From Lamellibrachia columna (taxonomy: Eukaryota; Annelida; Polychaeta; Sabellida; Siboglinidae), in NCBI GenBank assembly GCA_963662155.1, contig OY759273.1, positions 32,180,536 to 32,244,535 on the forward strand: a stretch of DNA of 64,000 nucleotides, given 5' to 3'. Within the stretch, counting starts at the first letter, position 1; each line of letters opens with the position of its first letter. Shown piece after piece: positions 44,441 to 56,059 of the stretch. A program made the translations under genes and the position numbers. The notes beneath the pieces were generated by a model. It made no database searches. It was not told the origin of the DNA and saw only the letters and a program-made list of their open reading frames with translations.

Positions 44441-46352
44441 GAAACTGAGGATGATAGTGAAGACGACAGTGGAAAAGATGATACTGATCATGATGACATA
44501 GATGAATATTTGTCTTGTGGACTAGGAGCCTGGGCTTCTGATTTTAACAGTCCACATTCTACTTTGTCTGTGCTTTTGGGCTTTTAGCGGACATTACATC
44601 GACATCTTCCCAAATATCATAGAACTCTGATTGGAACTGCAAGGCAGTATCAGATAAAAAGCATTTCTGGAGGATCATGCCATCATTTCGGGATTGCAAC
44701 CTCTCTAAAAACTGCCATCTACACAGTTGACACATCAGGTTATGTGGATGCACAGTCTGTCAACATACATTGGTGGGCTACCCTTGTTTAAATGTTCACT
44801 CAATCAGTTCTGGCCAATTCTGGCCAGAGTTGTTACACCTTTCATCACTGACCCATTCATCATTGGCATTTACTGTAGAACAAAAAACCTGAAAACATTG
44901 AGGAGTTTCTGCATGAGTTTGTAGCTAGAAACAAACAGACTTTGTGTGGATGGTTTTAACAACCCTTTACAGCTTTGCATGGCAAGTTTCATTTGTGATA
45001 CACCAGCAAGGGCATTTGTGATACACCAGCAAGGGCATTTGTGATACACCAGCAAGGGCATTTGTGATACACCAGCAAGGGCATTTGTGATACACCAGCA
45101 AGGGCATTTGTGATACACCAGCAAGGGCATTTGTGATACACCAGCAAGGGCATTTGTGAAACAAGTGAAGGGTCATTCAGGTTACCATGGCTGTGATAAG
45201 TGTTCAGAGAGGTGTTTGGAATGACAACATGACATTTCCTGATGTTGATGCTCCCGTCTGGACAGATGCTGACTTCATTTAACACACTGATGCAATACAT
45301 CACATTGGTTTCTCATCATTGCAAACTCTGTCTCTGGGAATGGTAACCCAATTTCCATTAGATTTCATGCACTTGGTTTACCTCGGGGTGGTTCGGTGTC
45401 TGCTCTGCATGCTGTGGTCAAAGAGTCCCATTCACAAGAATGTCAAGGTCAGTGCACAGTCTGTTCATCGCATATCCCAAGGCTTAATTAGCTTGCAGAA
45501 GTATATTGTTGAATTTGCCAGGAAATGCAGGTCCCTAGATTAAATGGACAGATGGAAGGCCACAGAGTTCAGACAGTTTCTCTTATACAGTGGACCTGTT
45601 GCTCTGAAAGGTGTCTTGTGTAAACAGTTACACAAGCACTTCTTGTTACTGTTTGTTGCCATTTATTGCCTTGTTAGCCCTGGTTTCTGTGTGAGTCACT
45701 GTCAGTATGCACATGAGCTTCTCTGTTTGTTTGTTACTCAAGCTGGACAGTTGTATGGGAGGGACGTGTTGGTGTACAACGTTCATGGCCTCATCCGTTT
45801 GGCTGCTGATGTCAGAAACTTCGGCCCTTTGGACAGTTACTCTGCCTTCCCTTTTGAGAACTTTCTTGGGAAAGTTGAAAAAACTAGTCCGCAAACCAAA
45901 TTTTCCTTTGCAGCAAGTAATTCGCAGATTGTCAGAGAAACAAGAAACCAAATCAATAAGTAAGCAACACAGCAATGTTCCTCGAAAATGTCATAATCTG
46001 GGACCTGTTCCATGTCAATTTGCACAATATTCACAGTTCAAACAAGTCTTTTCCAACAATCTTATGTTCTCATCAGAATGTGACAACAATTGTGTCAAAG
46101 TAAGTGACACAATTGCATATGTTCTTGTCAGGAACATTTTGTCGATGGAGAACAGATGTGACACTTTGATCGTCTATGAGCGATTCTCAAGGGTCTTTGA
46201 TTTCTTCAGTCATCCCTTGGAATCCTCACAGTTAGGTATTTTTCTGGTGGACCAACCTACTGGTCACCATTAGGTTGCACCCTTGGCAGAAGTGACGTGC
46301 ACATTTGTTATGTTGCCCTACAACAACAAGTTTGTGATTGTTCCGATTCTTC
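44441..46352 (+). pseudogene. EnSpm/CACTA (CMC superfamily) transposase, degenerate
   Basis: The order of a metazoan EnSpm transposase can be followed. It begins with an acidic N-terminus (EDDSEDDSGKDDTDHDDIDE), GAWASDFNSPHSTLSVLL and GTARQYQIKSISGGSCHHFG. Then come [37 protein letters not shown] with GCDKC (the second Asp and the C-x2-C motif), and FPLDFMHLVYLGVVRCLL. The end reads DRWKATEFRQFLLYSGPVAL, VYNVHGLIRLAADV, SAFPFENFLGK and VRKPNFPLQQVIRRLSE. Lesions: at the first catalytic Asp (expected D-G-L-P-L after V-N-I) there are seven bases, CATTGGT, instead of a GAT codon. A 23-bp array expands the second-Asp region, a TAA lies between RSLD and MDRWK, and frame shifts occur near 44780, 44930, 45200 and 45870. 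The C-terminal LPYNNKFVIVPILHQ ends near 46352. The element is inactive. Confidence 0.8.
44992..45165. repeat. 23-bp tandem repeat inside the transposase (~8 copies)
   Basis: Unit of CATTTGTGATACACCAGCAA then GGG, encoding the ICDTPARA part of the transposase. As 23 is not a multiple of three, each added unit shifts the frame. Copies are essentially identical, so expansion is recent. Confidence 0.95.
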
Positions 46353-46490
46353 ATCAGTCGTAAGGGCTTGGTAAATGGCAAGATTCCATGTGTTACTTTC
46401 AATTAATAACATTAGATGAGCAATCAATTAATTTAGATAGAGTAGGGTATAAAGTTATATTTGTCTGCTAAAAAGAAATAAAATTGAAAA
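46353..46490. other. spacer between transposase and DUF4806-type gene
   Basis: 138 bp, AT-rich, with TATAAAG near 46448. It could hold a promoter; not demonstrable by eye. Confidence 0.3.
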
Positions 46491-47477
<987 letters not shown>

Positions 47478-47889
47478 GTGAGTTAACTCCACAAAAAGAG
47501 TCAAAGTTTGAGAACTTGATAGGATTTCTCTTTATTCATAATTTTGTTTAAGTATAAAGCCCCTTCGTTGGTTTTTGAAATCACTGTTAGATAAGTAGCA
47601 TATGATTGCTTAAAACGTTGTATCCCTTTCAGCTCAGCCCACATCAATTTGGCAGTCTGTCACACATACCCAGCTAACAATTTTACGTTGTAAGTACGTA
47701 GTGACAACGTAGCGGTTTGGTTGCGACTACGTATTTTTGCATACGTATTTATTACGTAAATCTGTGGACTACCAGAAACGTTGCTACGACGTAGTGAAAT
47801 TACCATGTACTACCTATCTGGTACCTTCCTGGTACCTTTCTACGTTTCCAGTACTTTCTACTACCATTCCACAACGTTTCTACTACCTT

Positions 47890-48770
47890 CCCACTACTTT
47901 TCAATTACATTTCTGGCACCTTCTTTTCAACGTTTCTACTACCTTTCTGGCACCTTCCCGCAACGTTTCTGCTACCTTTCTGGCACCTTCCCACAATGTT
48001 TCTGCTACCTTTCTGGCACCTTCCCGCAACATTTCTGCTACCTTTCTGGCACCTTCCCATAATGTTTCTGCTACCTTTCTGGCACCTTCCCGCAACATTT
48101 CTGCTACCTTTCTGGCACCTTCCCACAATGTTTCTACTACCTTTCTGGCACCTTCCCGCAACATTTCTACTACATTACTGGCACCTTCCCACTACGTTTA
48201 TACTACCTTTCTGGCACGTTCCCACAACGTTTCTACTACATTTCTGGCACCTTCCTGCAACATTTCTACTAACTTTCTGGCACCTTCCCACAACGTTTCT
48301 ACTACATTTCTGGCACCCTCCCGCAACGTTTCTACTACCTTTCTGGCACCTTCCCGCAACGTTTCTACTACCTTTCTGGCACCCTCCCGCAACATTTCTA
48401 CTAACTTTCTGGCACCTTCCCACTACGTTTATGTTACCTTTCTGGCACCTTCCCGCAATGTTTATGCTACCTTTCTGGCACCTTCCCGCAACATTTCTGT
48501 TACCTTTCTGGCACCTTCACGCAACGTTTCTGCTACCTTTCTGGCACCTTCCCGCAACATTTCTGTTACCTTTCTGGCACCTTCACGCAACATTTCTGTT
48601 ACCTTTCTGGCACCTTCACGCAACGTTTCTGCTACCTTTCTGGCACCTTCCCGCAACATTTCTGTTACCTTTCTGGCACCTTCACGCAACGTTTCTACTA
48701 CCTTTGTGGCACCTTGCCGCAACGTTTCTGCTACCTTTCTGCAACATTTCTGCTACCTTTCTGGCACGTT
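47890..48770. repeat. minisatellite, 33-bp unit (~27 copies)
   Basis: Unit of TTTCTGCTACCTTTCTGGCA then CCTTCCCGCAACG. Because 33 is a multiple of three and the unit lacks stops in several frames, open frames of 300-346 codons occur, plus several on the other strand. They are artefacts. The array lies in an intron of the DUF4806-type gene. Confidence 0.95.
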
Positions 48771-48912
48771 CCTGTAACGTGTATGCAACATTTCTGATGC
48801 CCTACAGTAACTTAAAATCCTCTCTAGAAAGAAGAAAAACACAACATTGTTTAATTTTCAGCATTTATTTCAATAACAACTGTATCTTTGCATGCACGCA
48901 GGCACGCTCGGT

Positions 48913-49916
48913 TTAGTTGTCAGACTCCGAATCACTGACAGTGGGGGCTGTGCTGGGGGGTTGTGCTGGGGAGTTTATGCTCCTTGAGGAAGACAGTCGA
49001 GCCTGCAAACATACAGCTTATTTATTATTATGTTGAACTCATTTTAAAAACAATTACATCACGTTATTATAATAATCTTCTTAATCTTTGCAATACAGTA
49101 CCAGGAAGGTTATAACACAAATATATGTGCATATAAGGCAATTCAAAGTTTAACAGAACATGTTAAAATATTGAAGTCCCTCATCAGTAGGTTAATCTAG
49201 ATATGTTTACAAATTGTATCTGATGGGAATGTACCCCACCAACACAAATGTAACTGAGACTGAGTACCAGGGTTGAAAAAAATAATGATTTTTTTTTTAA
49301 ATAAAAAAAATCGGATTTATTTGATTTAAATCGGATTTTTTTGAAATCTGGCATACACAATGTCATAAAATATTTTACTATCAGGCTATCTGGTGTCAAT
49401 ACAGCTACACAAGTGTGCGCACTTTGTGCTTTTGTATTAAAAAACACAAAACTTTGTTGATTTTGATGCTTGTAAACAATTATTTGTGTTAAATTCATAT
49501 AAATCAGCGACTAAAAAAACCGGAAGTCAAAAAAATCAACAAAATCATAAATCAATGATTTTTTTGGAGCGATTTAAATCATGATTTAAATCAATGATTT
49601 AAATCAAATGATTTAAATCAAACAACCCTGCTGAGTACACCTGTACTTGTCTTCATAACACTGATTGTGCTTGTGATAAGGTCTGTTTTATATGGGTTGA
49701 GATTATGCTTACTAGCTTCCATTTACAATCATGACAAGTAAGACTTATATGATATAATAATCTTAATGTGGTAAAATACATTGCTGCAAAGAAAAAAACA
49801 AATCCTTACCTGAAACAGGTAGTCACCCCTCTTACTTGGGGCATGCTTGAGGGTCTCACCCATATGATGCTCAATTTCGTCATCTCTACATTTGAGGTGG
49901 ATTCGTCTGCACACTT
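48913..49916 (-). CDS. last two exons of an unrecognised minus-strand gene
   Basis: Exon 49916-49810 encodes VCRRIHLKCRDDEIEHHMGE then TLKHAPSKRGDYLFQ and ends at CAG|GTAAGG. Exon 49002-48913 follows a TTTGCAG acceptor in the matching phase, encodes ARLSSSRSINSPAQPPSTAP then TVSDSESDN, and ends in TAA. An AATAAA signal lies ~45 bp further on (48869-48864). The acidic Ser-rich C-terminus and clean splice sites argue for a real gene end. The complete MITE at 49268-49630 lies in the intron. I do not recognise the family. The gene lies antisense in an intron of the DUF4806-type gene. Confidence 0.45.
49268..49630. mobile_element. hAT-type MITE, complete, with 8-bp target-site duplication
   Basis: The ends are CAGGGTTG and CAACCCTG. 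CTGAGTAC flanks both sides, at 49260-49267 and 49631-49638. An 8-bp duplication and CAGGG-type ends are hallmarks of hAT elements. The interior is rich in ATTTAAATC palindromes and A/T runs and has no coding capacity. A partial copy lies at 40014-40174. Confidence 0.9.
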
Positions 49917-50406
49917 CTATTAACAAAATATAGTTTTGTTTACACATTTGTCAAATCATTGGGTACAATCATATTTTTACTATGTGCTTAGTTTTGAAAC
50001 GTGCCCATCCCAAAATCTCTTATTTTCAGATGTGATTATACAAGAAATATTGAGGCATTCTTTTGGGGTTTTACGGAACAACACACGAGTATATTGCAGT
50101 TGTGCAGAATTAAAAAAGTAAGAAAATATAAGGAAGCATAGAAACATATGTAGAGCTTCTTGGATAAATTGGTTCATTTTAATTTTATGTCTCATATATG
50201 ACATGAGACTGAATAGATTCACCTGTATTAGTGTGCCAAGATCGAAGCTTGGCTGTCGTTTATGGCTGTATTATATTCAATCTCATTTGGATGTTATACG
50301 TTTTGTGTGAATAATCATTATATCTAAATATGGTACAATTTAATAATTAATGCCCCCCAGTAACTAATGTGCACAATGGAATGCATTGAAAATGGTATAA
50401 CCTTAC

Positions 50407-50792
50407 TTGAAACCGATATCCGAGCTATGCTCCGACCAGATTTGCGTTGACAGTTTGGTATGCAAGAAATGAAAAATTGTCTGCCGGTCAGTATGGGTCG
50501 ACCAGCCTCCAACGGAAATTTGAATTACATGGTGGAAAGTGAACAATGGATATCGGGCGATTGCAAACGTTAGTAAATCGAGCCCATACCATTGTTCGGA
50601 CCCTGCAAACTGACAATGCAAGTACGCCGGCATATTTAGGAGGGGTCGGGTCATGGCATTTTTTTCTTGTTGGTCGGCTATGGCAAGGCAGAGACAGTCA
50701 TCGACTGTACGTTCAAATCGTGTGACAAACAACGTGGAATTAGAATTACTCTGTAGTTGCTCTTGTGTTCGTTGGATGAGGCGAGGAGGCAT
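50407..50792 (-). CDS. candidate first exon of the minus-strand gene
   Basis: An ATG at 50792 opens 128 codons beginning MPPRLIQRTQEQLQSNSNST, with HCQFAGSEQWYGLDLLTFAI in the middle, ending at a good donor (TTTCAA|GTAAGG). The phase does not join directly to the exon at 49916, so an additional exon would be needed in between; none was found with confidence. No signal peptide, membrane segment or known domain seen. The long-TIR element begins only ~90 bp upstream of the ATG, so any promoter would overlap its end. Whether the two parts are one gene is inference. Confidence 0.35.
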
Positions 50793-50885
50793 TTCGTAAC
50801 GTACGTTGAACAGGATGTTGCCAGCGTAGGATAGTTACTGTAAATTATCGCCTTTTTCATTCATAATGCGTAACTTTAGTTCACC

Positions 50886-51083
50886 ATCTGATGCGTAGCT
50901 AAACGAGTCCTCATTGATTGACAATTCAATGCGTTAATTTCTGCGAGTCCTCATTGGTTGATAACTGAACGCGTTAAGATATAATTCAACGTGTAACGTT
51001 TACCACGTTTATACTTCCAATTAACGACGTAGTTTTTGCATGAATATAAAACCCGTGGTGATATTGACATATATAAGGCTATA
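50886..51083 (+). repeat. left terminal inverted repeat
   Basis: Left arm of the 2.5-kb element; includes ACGACGTAGTTTTTGCATGA and ends near GACATATATAAGGCTATA. Confidence 0.85.
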
Positions 51084-52185
51084 GTAAGCTATACGTACGC
51101 CACGTACGACTATACATGCAGTCGGCCACGTTTACCAACATGTATGAATTTTCAAGAAACCAGTCTAACTAACTAACTCTTCCAATAGTTATTGTATTAT
51201 AAAATAATATATTAAAATTAAATCGAGTTCAGCCTGCTCCTATTTCCCGCCACGAAAGATTGCCCTCTTCAAATCAACATTATCGTTCACGCTTTCTACA
51301 AACTCTACAGATGTACACTACATGTATACATACCTTGGATGTGTTGTAAAGAGCGACCAATGATGAAAAAGAGCCAATTACGCCAAAGCCAGATCCAAAA
51401 CAGTGCCGTCTACGATGAATTTGCCGCGCGAACTGACTGAGCTACTGGCTCATAATTAATACCAGAGGATCGTGTCGGCTTTCCAAGTCAGGCTAGCCGG
51501 TATGAGTAAACTTTGGACCTCTTGAGGCCAATATGGGCCCGGGGCAGATATTGAGGTGACAACCTATTTATTATGTCCGAGGCCTGTTTCCAGTTCTTTT
51601 TTCAATCTACACAATCAAAATATCCTACATGATACATCCAATATAATTGTTTCAAGATCGAATTTTTTTGTGACGAGTGGAAGTTAATTCCATTCCAAAA
51701 GTTAAGGTCCATTTGAAATGATCGGTTCCTCTCATTCATAACATGTGGTAAGTTAACTTACGATTTTCATTATGTCTGCCACTACAAGAAACCGCTTAAT
51801 TTACTGGCAAAAACGAAAATGGGATCTTCTCAAGGACATATATATATATATCAATTACTCTTGATCAACTAATGTGTGTACTCATCTATAACATCAGGCG
51901 CGTATCCAGAAGGCGCATCCCCCTTTGGCTTGAAAAATTTTTTGGGCTTTAATCGTATTTGATAGATAACTTTATTTAAGCTGAGAGCATGTGTGGAACA
52001 AGGAAAACGGGTGCGGTTCTAGATGTACGTTTCTTCTTGTATACACGTGCTTATAGGCACATGTGCAGCAATTATGCACATATAAGAAGTATCGTTTTAA
52101 CAGTTTTCTTTACCGAGAAATTCCATACGAAAATGCCGGGACATCAGTTTGTCGTAGCTGTTATTGCTGAATGACCCGCCACCCA

Positions 52186-52765
52186 CCACCACCTGTAAGA
52201 TGTGAGGTAGGGCTTATATTACTCGAGCGCAGAAAACGATTTCACCCACAATGTCTTCTACTGCCTCCACCAATCAACTCCACTCCCCTATCCCTCGCCC
52301 TCGTTCTCCACCCCCCTCCCACTACCACTAAATCTCTCTTCACGCAGTCCTCCCATCCCAGTCTGGATCGTCCTCTTCTCCTTCTATACCCTCCACTCCA
52401 AGCGCATCGGCTCTCTTCGTCAATCGTACCCCTTCCATTCTTTCCACATGTCCAGTCCACTTTAGCCGGCCCCTCACCAGCTTCCTCGTGAGACTCTCTC
52501 TCACACCAACTTCCTCCCTCGGCTCCTCCATCCTTCTATTCTTCTCACCCAGTTATTCTTGCAAACTTGTAGTTTCTCTTGTTGTTTTTCTGTCATCGCC
52601 GTGGTCTCTAGGCCGTATAGGTATGCTGGTGTTATGCGTGAGTTAAGGACCTTTCCTTTTAGCTTTCGATATACATATATATGTCTATCTCCCATGTATT
52701 CACGTGTGGAGCAATTAAGTGAAACTGGTACGGTAATTCTAGGTGTACGTGTATTCACGTAAATT
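52186..52765 (-). pseudogene. LINE ORF2 C-terminal remnant inside the TIR element
   Basis: Minus-strand frames give AYLYGLETTAMTEKQQEKLQ with VCKNNWVRRI, then REEVGVRESLTRKLVRGRLK with WTGHVERM, then RTRARDRGVELI. This is the conserved tail after the reverse-transcriptase domain in a widespread invertebrate LINE group. Three frame shifts are present. It was either inserted into, or captured by, the 2.5-kb element. Confidence 0.7.
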
Positions 52766-52769
52766 CACT

Positions 52770-53200
52770 AGTTGCCGCACATGTGGAACAAGGGAAACTT
52801 GTACGGTTCTAGCTGTACGTGCATGTATTCACGTGAATTCACGTTATTAGGCACATGTGGAACAAGCAAAACAGCTAGGCATACAGTTGTAGCTGTATTA
52901 GGCAAATTACGTGAAACTGGTACGGTTCTAGCTATACGTGTATTCACGTGAATTCACGTTTTTAGGCACATGTGGAACAAATGAAGTGAAACAAGTACGG
53001 TTCTAGCTGTACGTGTATTCACGTGAACTCACATGTTTATGCATGTGTAAAACTGGGGAAACTGGTACGGTTCTAGTTGTACGTATATGCACGTGTATTC
53101 ACGTGTTTAGGCACGTGTGGAACTGGAGAAAAGGGTATATGGTTCTAGCTGTACGTGTATTCACGTGAATTCACGTGTATATGCACGTGTGGAACTTTGG
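52770..53200. repeat. degenerate array, ~60-70-bp units with ACGTGAATTCACGT palindrome
   Basis: Units share GCACATGTGGAACAA, GGTACGGTTCTAGCTGTACG and GTATTCACGTGAATTCACGT. ACGTGAATTCACGT is a perfect 14-bp palindrome in at least three units. A related single unit is at 51985-52065. Confidence 0.8.
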
Positions 53201-53208
53201 AAACTGCA

Positions 53209-53402
53209 TATAGCCTTATATATGTCAATATTACCACGGGTTTAAAATTCATGCAAAAACTACGTCGTTAATTGGAAGTATAAATGCGGTAAACGTTACA
53301 CGTTGAATTATATCTTAACGCGTTGAGTTATCAACCAATGAGGACTCGCAGAAATTAACGCATTGAATTGTCAATCAATGAGGACTCGCGTAGGCATCAG
53401 AT
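53209..53402 (-). repeat. right terminal inverted repeat
   Basis: Right arm, inverted copy of 50886-51083, starting TATAGCCTTATATATGTC and ending GGCATCAGAT. Confidence 0.85.
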
Positions 53403-53550
53403 ATTAGTGATTTCCAGGGTGGCCTTCTGCCTTAAGATGGAGAAATGAGAACATTATATTTCCTTTGAACACCTGTCCATTGATTATTTGAATTGTTGAT
53501 TTATGAAAATAATTATATTGAGTTTTTTTGTCAACACTGCATGATGATTG

Positions 53551-53608
53551 CAGGTGACCAAGGAAGCCTTTACCTCTAACAGCACTGCCATCACTGCATG
53601 CAACTCGT
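53551..53608 (+). other. possible exon remnant of the DUF4806-type gene
   Basis: Follows a GATGATTGCAG acceptor-like site and ends at CTC|GTAAGTG, resembling the exons at 54588 and 55168, but the expected frame contains a stop. Confidence 0.3.
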
Positions 53609-54681
53609 AAGTGACACTCTTACAATTATTAAATATTATTTGCAGCCACATGATAGTAGCTATGTCACATGCCGTATATGGACAATTTCACACTTATAGT
53701 TACTGAATAAACCTCATAGTCCACCCTCCTTTATAAGTCTAGGACACTGTATATGGCTTATTGTGTTTAATGCACAGGCCTCTAGGGAAGTGTAGTCCAA
53801 CACCCTCTCCCAGAGTAGTACCCTCCCAGGGTGATTAATCATGACAACATTAGTGGCCGCTGGGCAGTGCCTGATATTGACTAGATTAAACACCATAAAA
53901 CAACAACTAGGGCTAAATGTAATTAAAACTGTGTATTCTTTAGACTATTATATCACCAGCTGGATGCAAGCATCCAAAAACTCATCAAGTCTACTGCTGT
54001 TTAAGAGCAGCTTATCTGGGTCATCTGGCATCTTCTCTCAGGGACACATTTAGGTCAATGCATCTTCGAAGAAAAACGTAATAAAATTATGTCACATGAT
54101 GGACAGTCGTCCACGTCACAATAGTATGTATAATTATACATTGAAAGCGTCACTTTTAAATGGTATAAAACATAATTTTTAAACTTACCAAACCAGCAGT
54201 TGGTGTTTACTGTAGAATCATACCTGGCCCACTGGCCAGGGCATTGCCTCACCCACTGACCACACTTGACCCATGTCTTGGGTAAAAATAGATTTAGACA
54301 ACTTAGATATTTGTATTGAAATAGCAACAAACACAAACAAAGTAAATGCAATCGTCACTGTGAGAAATAGGTATAACAATGATAATAAATAAACAAAGCA
54401 TGCTCTTTAAAATATGTTAAATTACATGAGGTGCTGCCACCATGTGATGTATAATTGAAATAGTCCAGCTGACTATAAGTTCCTGAGCACTGTCTCTATA
54501 CCTGGTCAGTGGTCATGGATTATTTCACATTTTTATGTATACATGCTTTTGAAGTGTATGTATCGACGGTGCTTATAATGCTTACAGATTCCCTGGGAAG
54601 TTCACTGCCTTATTCTCCTCCAGCATTGCGGATGCTTTGCCATGCACCGCCAAGTCAGGCAACATGTAAGTAACTCTATTT

Positions 54682-54754
54682 ATTGCTGGACTGGAAATGC
54701 AAGAGAAAGAAGGCATTTAAGCCACTGAAACTGAGAGAATTAATTTTCAGTAAG
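54682..54754 (+). pseudogene. partial copy of the DUF4806 C-terminal exon
   Basis: TATTGCTGGACTGGAAATGC and the following ~50 bp, to TTTTCAGTAAGT, repeat the exon end at 56342-56416. The frames give YCWTGNAR and then, shifted, RKKAFKPLKLRELIFS. Only the last third of the exon is present. Confidence 0.65.
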
Positions 54755-54835
54755 TGATAGACACTTTTCGTTACCTGCATTCATCTTTTCGGAAGCTCTA
54801 TTGTCTCGAGTGAATAAACCTGTAGATATTTGAGT

Positions 54836-55045
54836 GTGATGATGACATTTTAGTGTGACGATGACATTCGAGTGTGATGATGACATTTGAGTGTGATGAT
54901 GACATTTGAGTGTGATGATGACATTTGAGTGTGATGATGACATTTGAGTGTGATGATGACATTTGAGTGTGATGATGACATTTGAGTGTGATGGTGACAT
55001 TTGAGTGTGATGGTGACATTTGAGTGTGATGGTGACACTCGCAAG
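54836..55045. repeat. minisatellite, 19-bp unit (~11 copies)
   Basis: Unit ATTTGAGTGTGATGATGAC. Intronic; apparent open frames are artefacts. Confidence 0.95.
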
Positions 55046-55340
55046 AAGATGATCACCAGAAAAAAGGTTATTTCCTTTGGCTACCTGGTAAAGGATGAAT
55101 TATTTCTACTTTTTATGCATACATGCTTTTGAAGTGCATGTATCAACAATGCTTATAATGCTTGCAGATGCCCAGAGAAGTCCATTTCTTCTCCACCACC
55201 ACCACCGACACTTTACCATGTACGACCATCTCCATCAAACATGCATCAGCCTCCAGATGATGCAACTTGTAAGTGACTGTTTATATTTTTGATGAAGGTA
55301 CTGATAGTTGTATCCATGTAATGCATTGCGAAAGATCAGC

Positions 55341-55955
55341 TAAAAAACTACTGATGGCTCTCTCTCAATCTGAGGGTAGCTACTGATGGCTATCTCTCAA
55401 TCTGAGGGTAGCTACTGATGGCTATCTCTCAATCTGAGGGTAGCTATTGGTGGCTATCTCTCAATCTGAGGGTAGTTACTGGTAGCTATCTCTCAATCTG
55501 AGGGTAGCTACTGGTGGCTATCTCTCAATCTGAGGGTAGCTACTGATGGCTATCTCTCAGTCTGAGGGTAGCTACTGATGGCTATCTCTCAATCTGAGGG
55601 TAGCGACTGATGGCTATCTCTCAATCTGAGGGTAGCTACTGGTGGCTATCTCTCAATCTGAGGGTAGCTACTGGTAGCTATCTCTCAATCTGAGGATAGC
55701 TACTGGTGGCTATCTCTCAATCTGAGGGTAGCGACTGATGGCTATCTCTCAATCTGAGGGTAGCTACTGGTGGCTATCTCTCAATCTGAGGGTAGCTACT
55801 GGTGACTATCTCTCAATCTGAGGGTAGCTACTGATGGCTATCTCTCAAACTGAGGGTAGCTATTGGTGGCTATCTCTCAATCTGAGGGTAGCTACTGGTG
55901 GCTATCTCTCAATCTGAGGGTAGCTATTGGTGGCTATCTCTTGATCTAAGGATAG
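55341..55955. repeat. minisatellite, 32-bp unit (~19 copies)
   Basis: Unit of CTACTGATGGCTATCTCTCA then ATCTGAGGGTAG, with GATGG/GGTGG/GGTAG variants intermixed. Intronic, just before the DUF4806 exons. Confidence 0.95.
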
Positions 55956-56059
55956 CAATGATAAACAGAATTGTTTTTACTCACCTCAAATAAATTATTT
56001 CTAAATCTTTCTCATATTGAAACCTAGTTTTTTTTCTGTGTGCATTTTTTTATTTCTAG

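Larger units (their letters stand above)
50886..53402. mobile_element. 2.5-kb element with ~195-bp terminal inverted repeats
   Basis: Segment 50886-51083 reappears inverted at 53209-53402 with over 90 percent identity by eye. The outer ends read ATCTGATGC, then GAGTCCTCATTGATTGACAA in both. Inside each arm the GAGTCCTCATTG motif occurs twice, 40 bp apart. The interior holds unrecognised sequence (51084-52185), a LINE tail fragment and a ~65-bp array, but no intact transposase. No clear target duplication could be fixed. A large fold-back or MITE-like DNA element is the likeliest reading; superfamily unknown. Confidence 0.8.
54588..55268 (+). other. tandemly duplicated linker exons of the DUF4806-type gene
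   Basis: Exon-like segments 54588-54665 and 55168-55268 both follow GCTTATAATGCTTRCAG and end at GTAAGT donors. Their upstream introns also match (TACATGCTTTTGAAGTG, TGTATC), so a block of ~580 bp was duplicated. In one common frame they read FPGKFTALFSSSIADALPC and CPEKSISSPPPPPTLYHVRP, a Ser/Pro-rich linker of the kind placed before DUF4806 domains. Confidence 0.5.

Noticed and set aside
47737..48916. 346- and 306-codon plus-strand frames and several minus-strand frames
   Set aside because: Produced by the 33-bp minisatellite, whose length is a multiple of three; open on both strands and without start, domain or codon bias.
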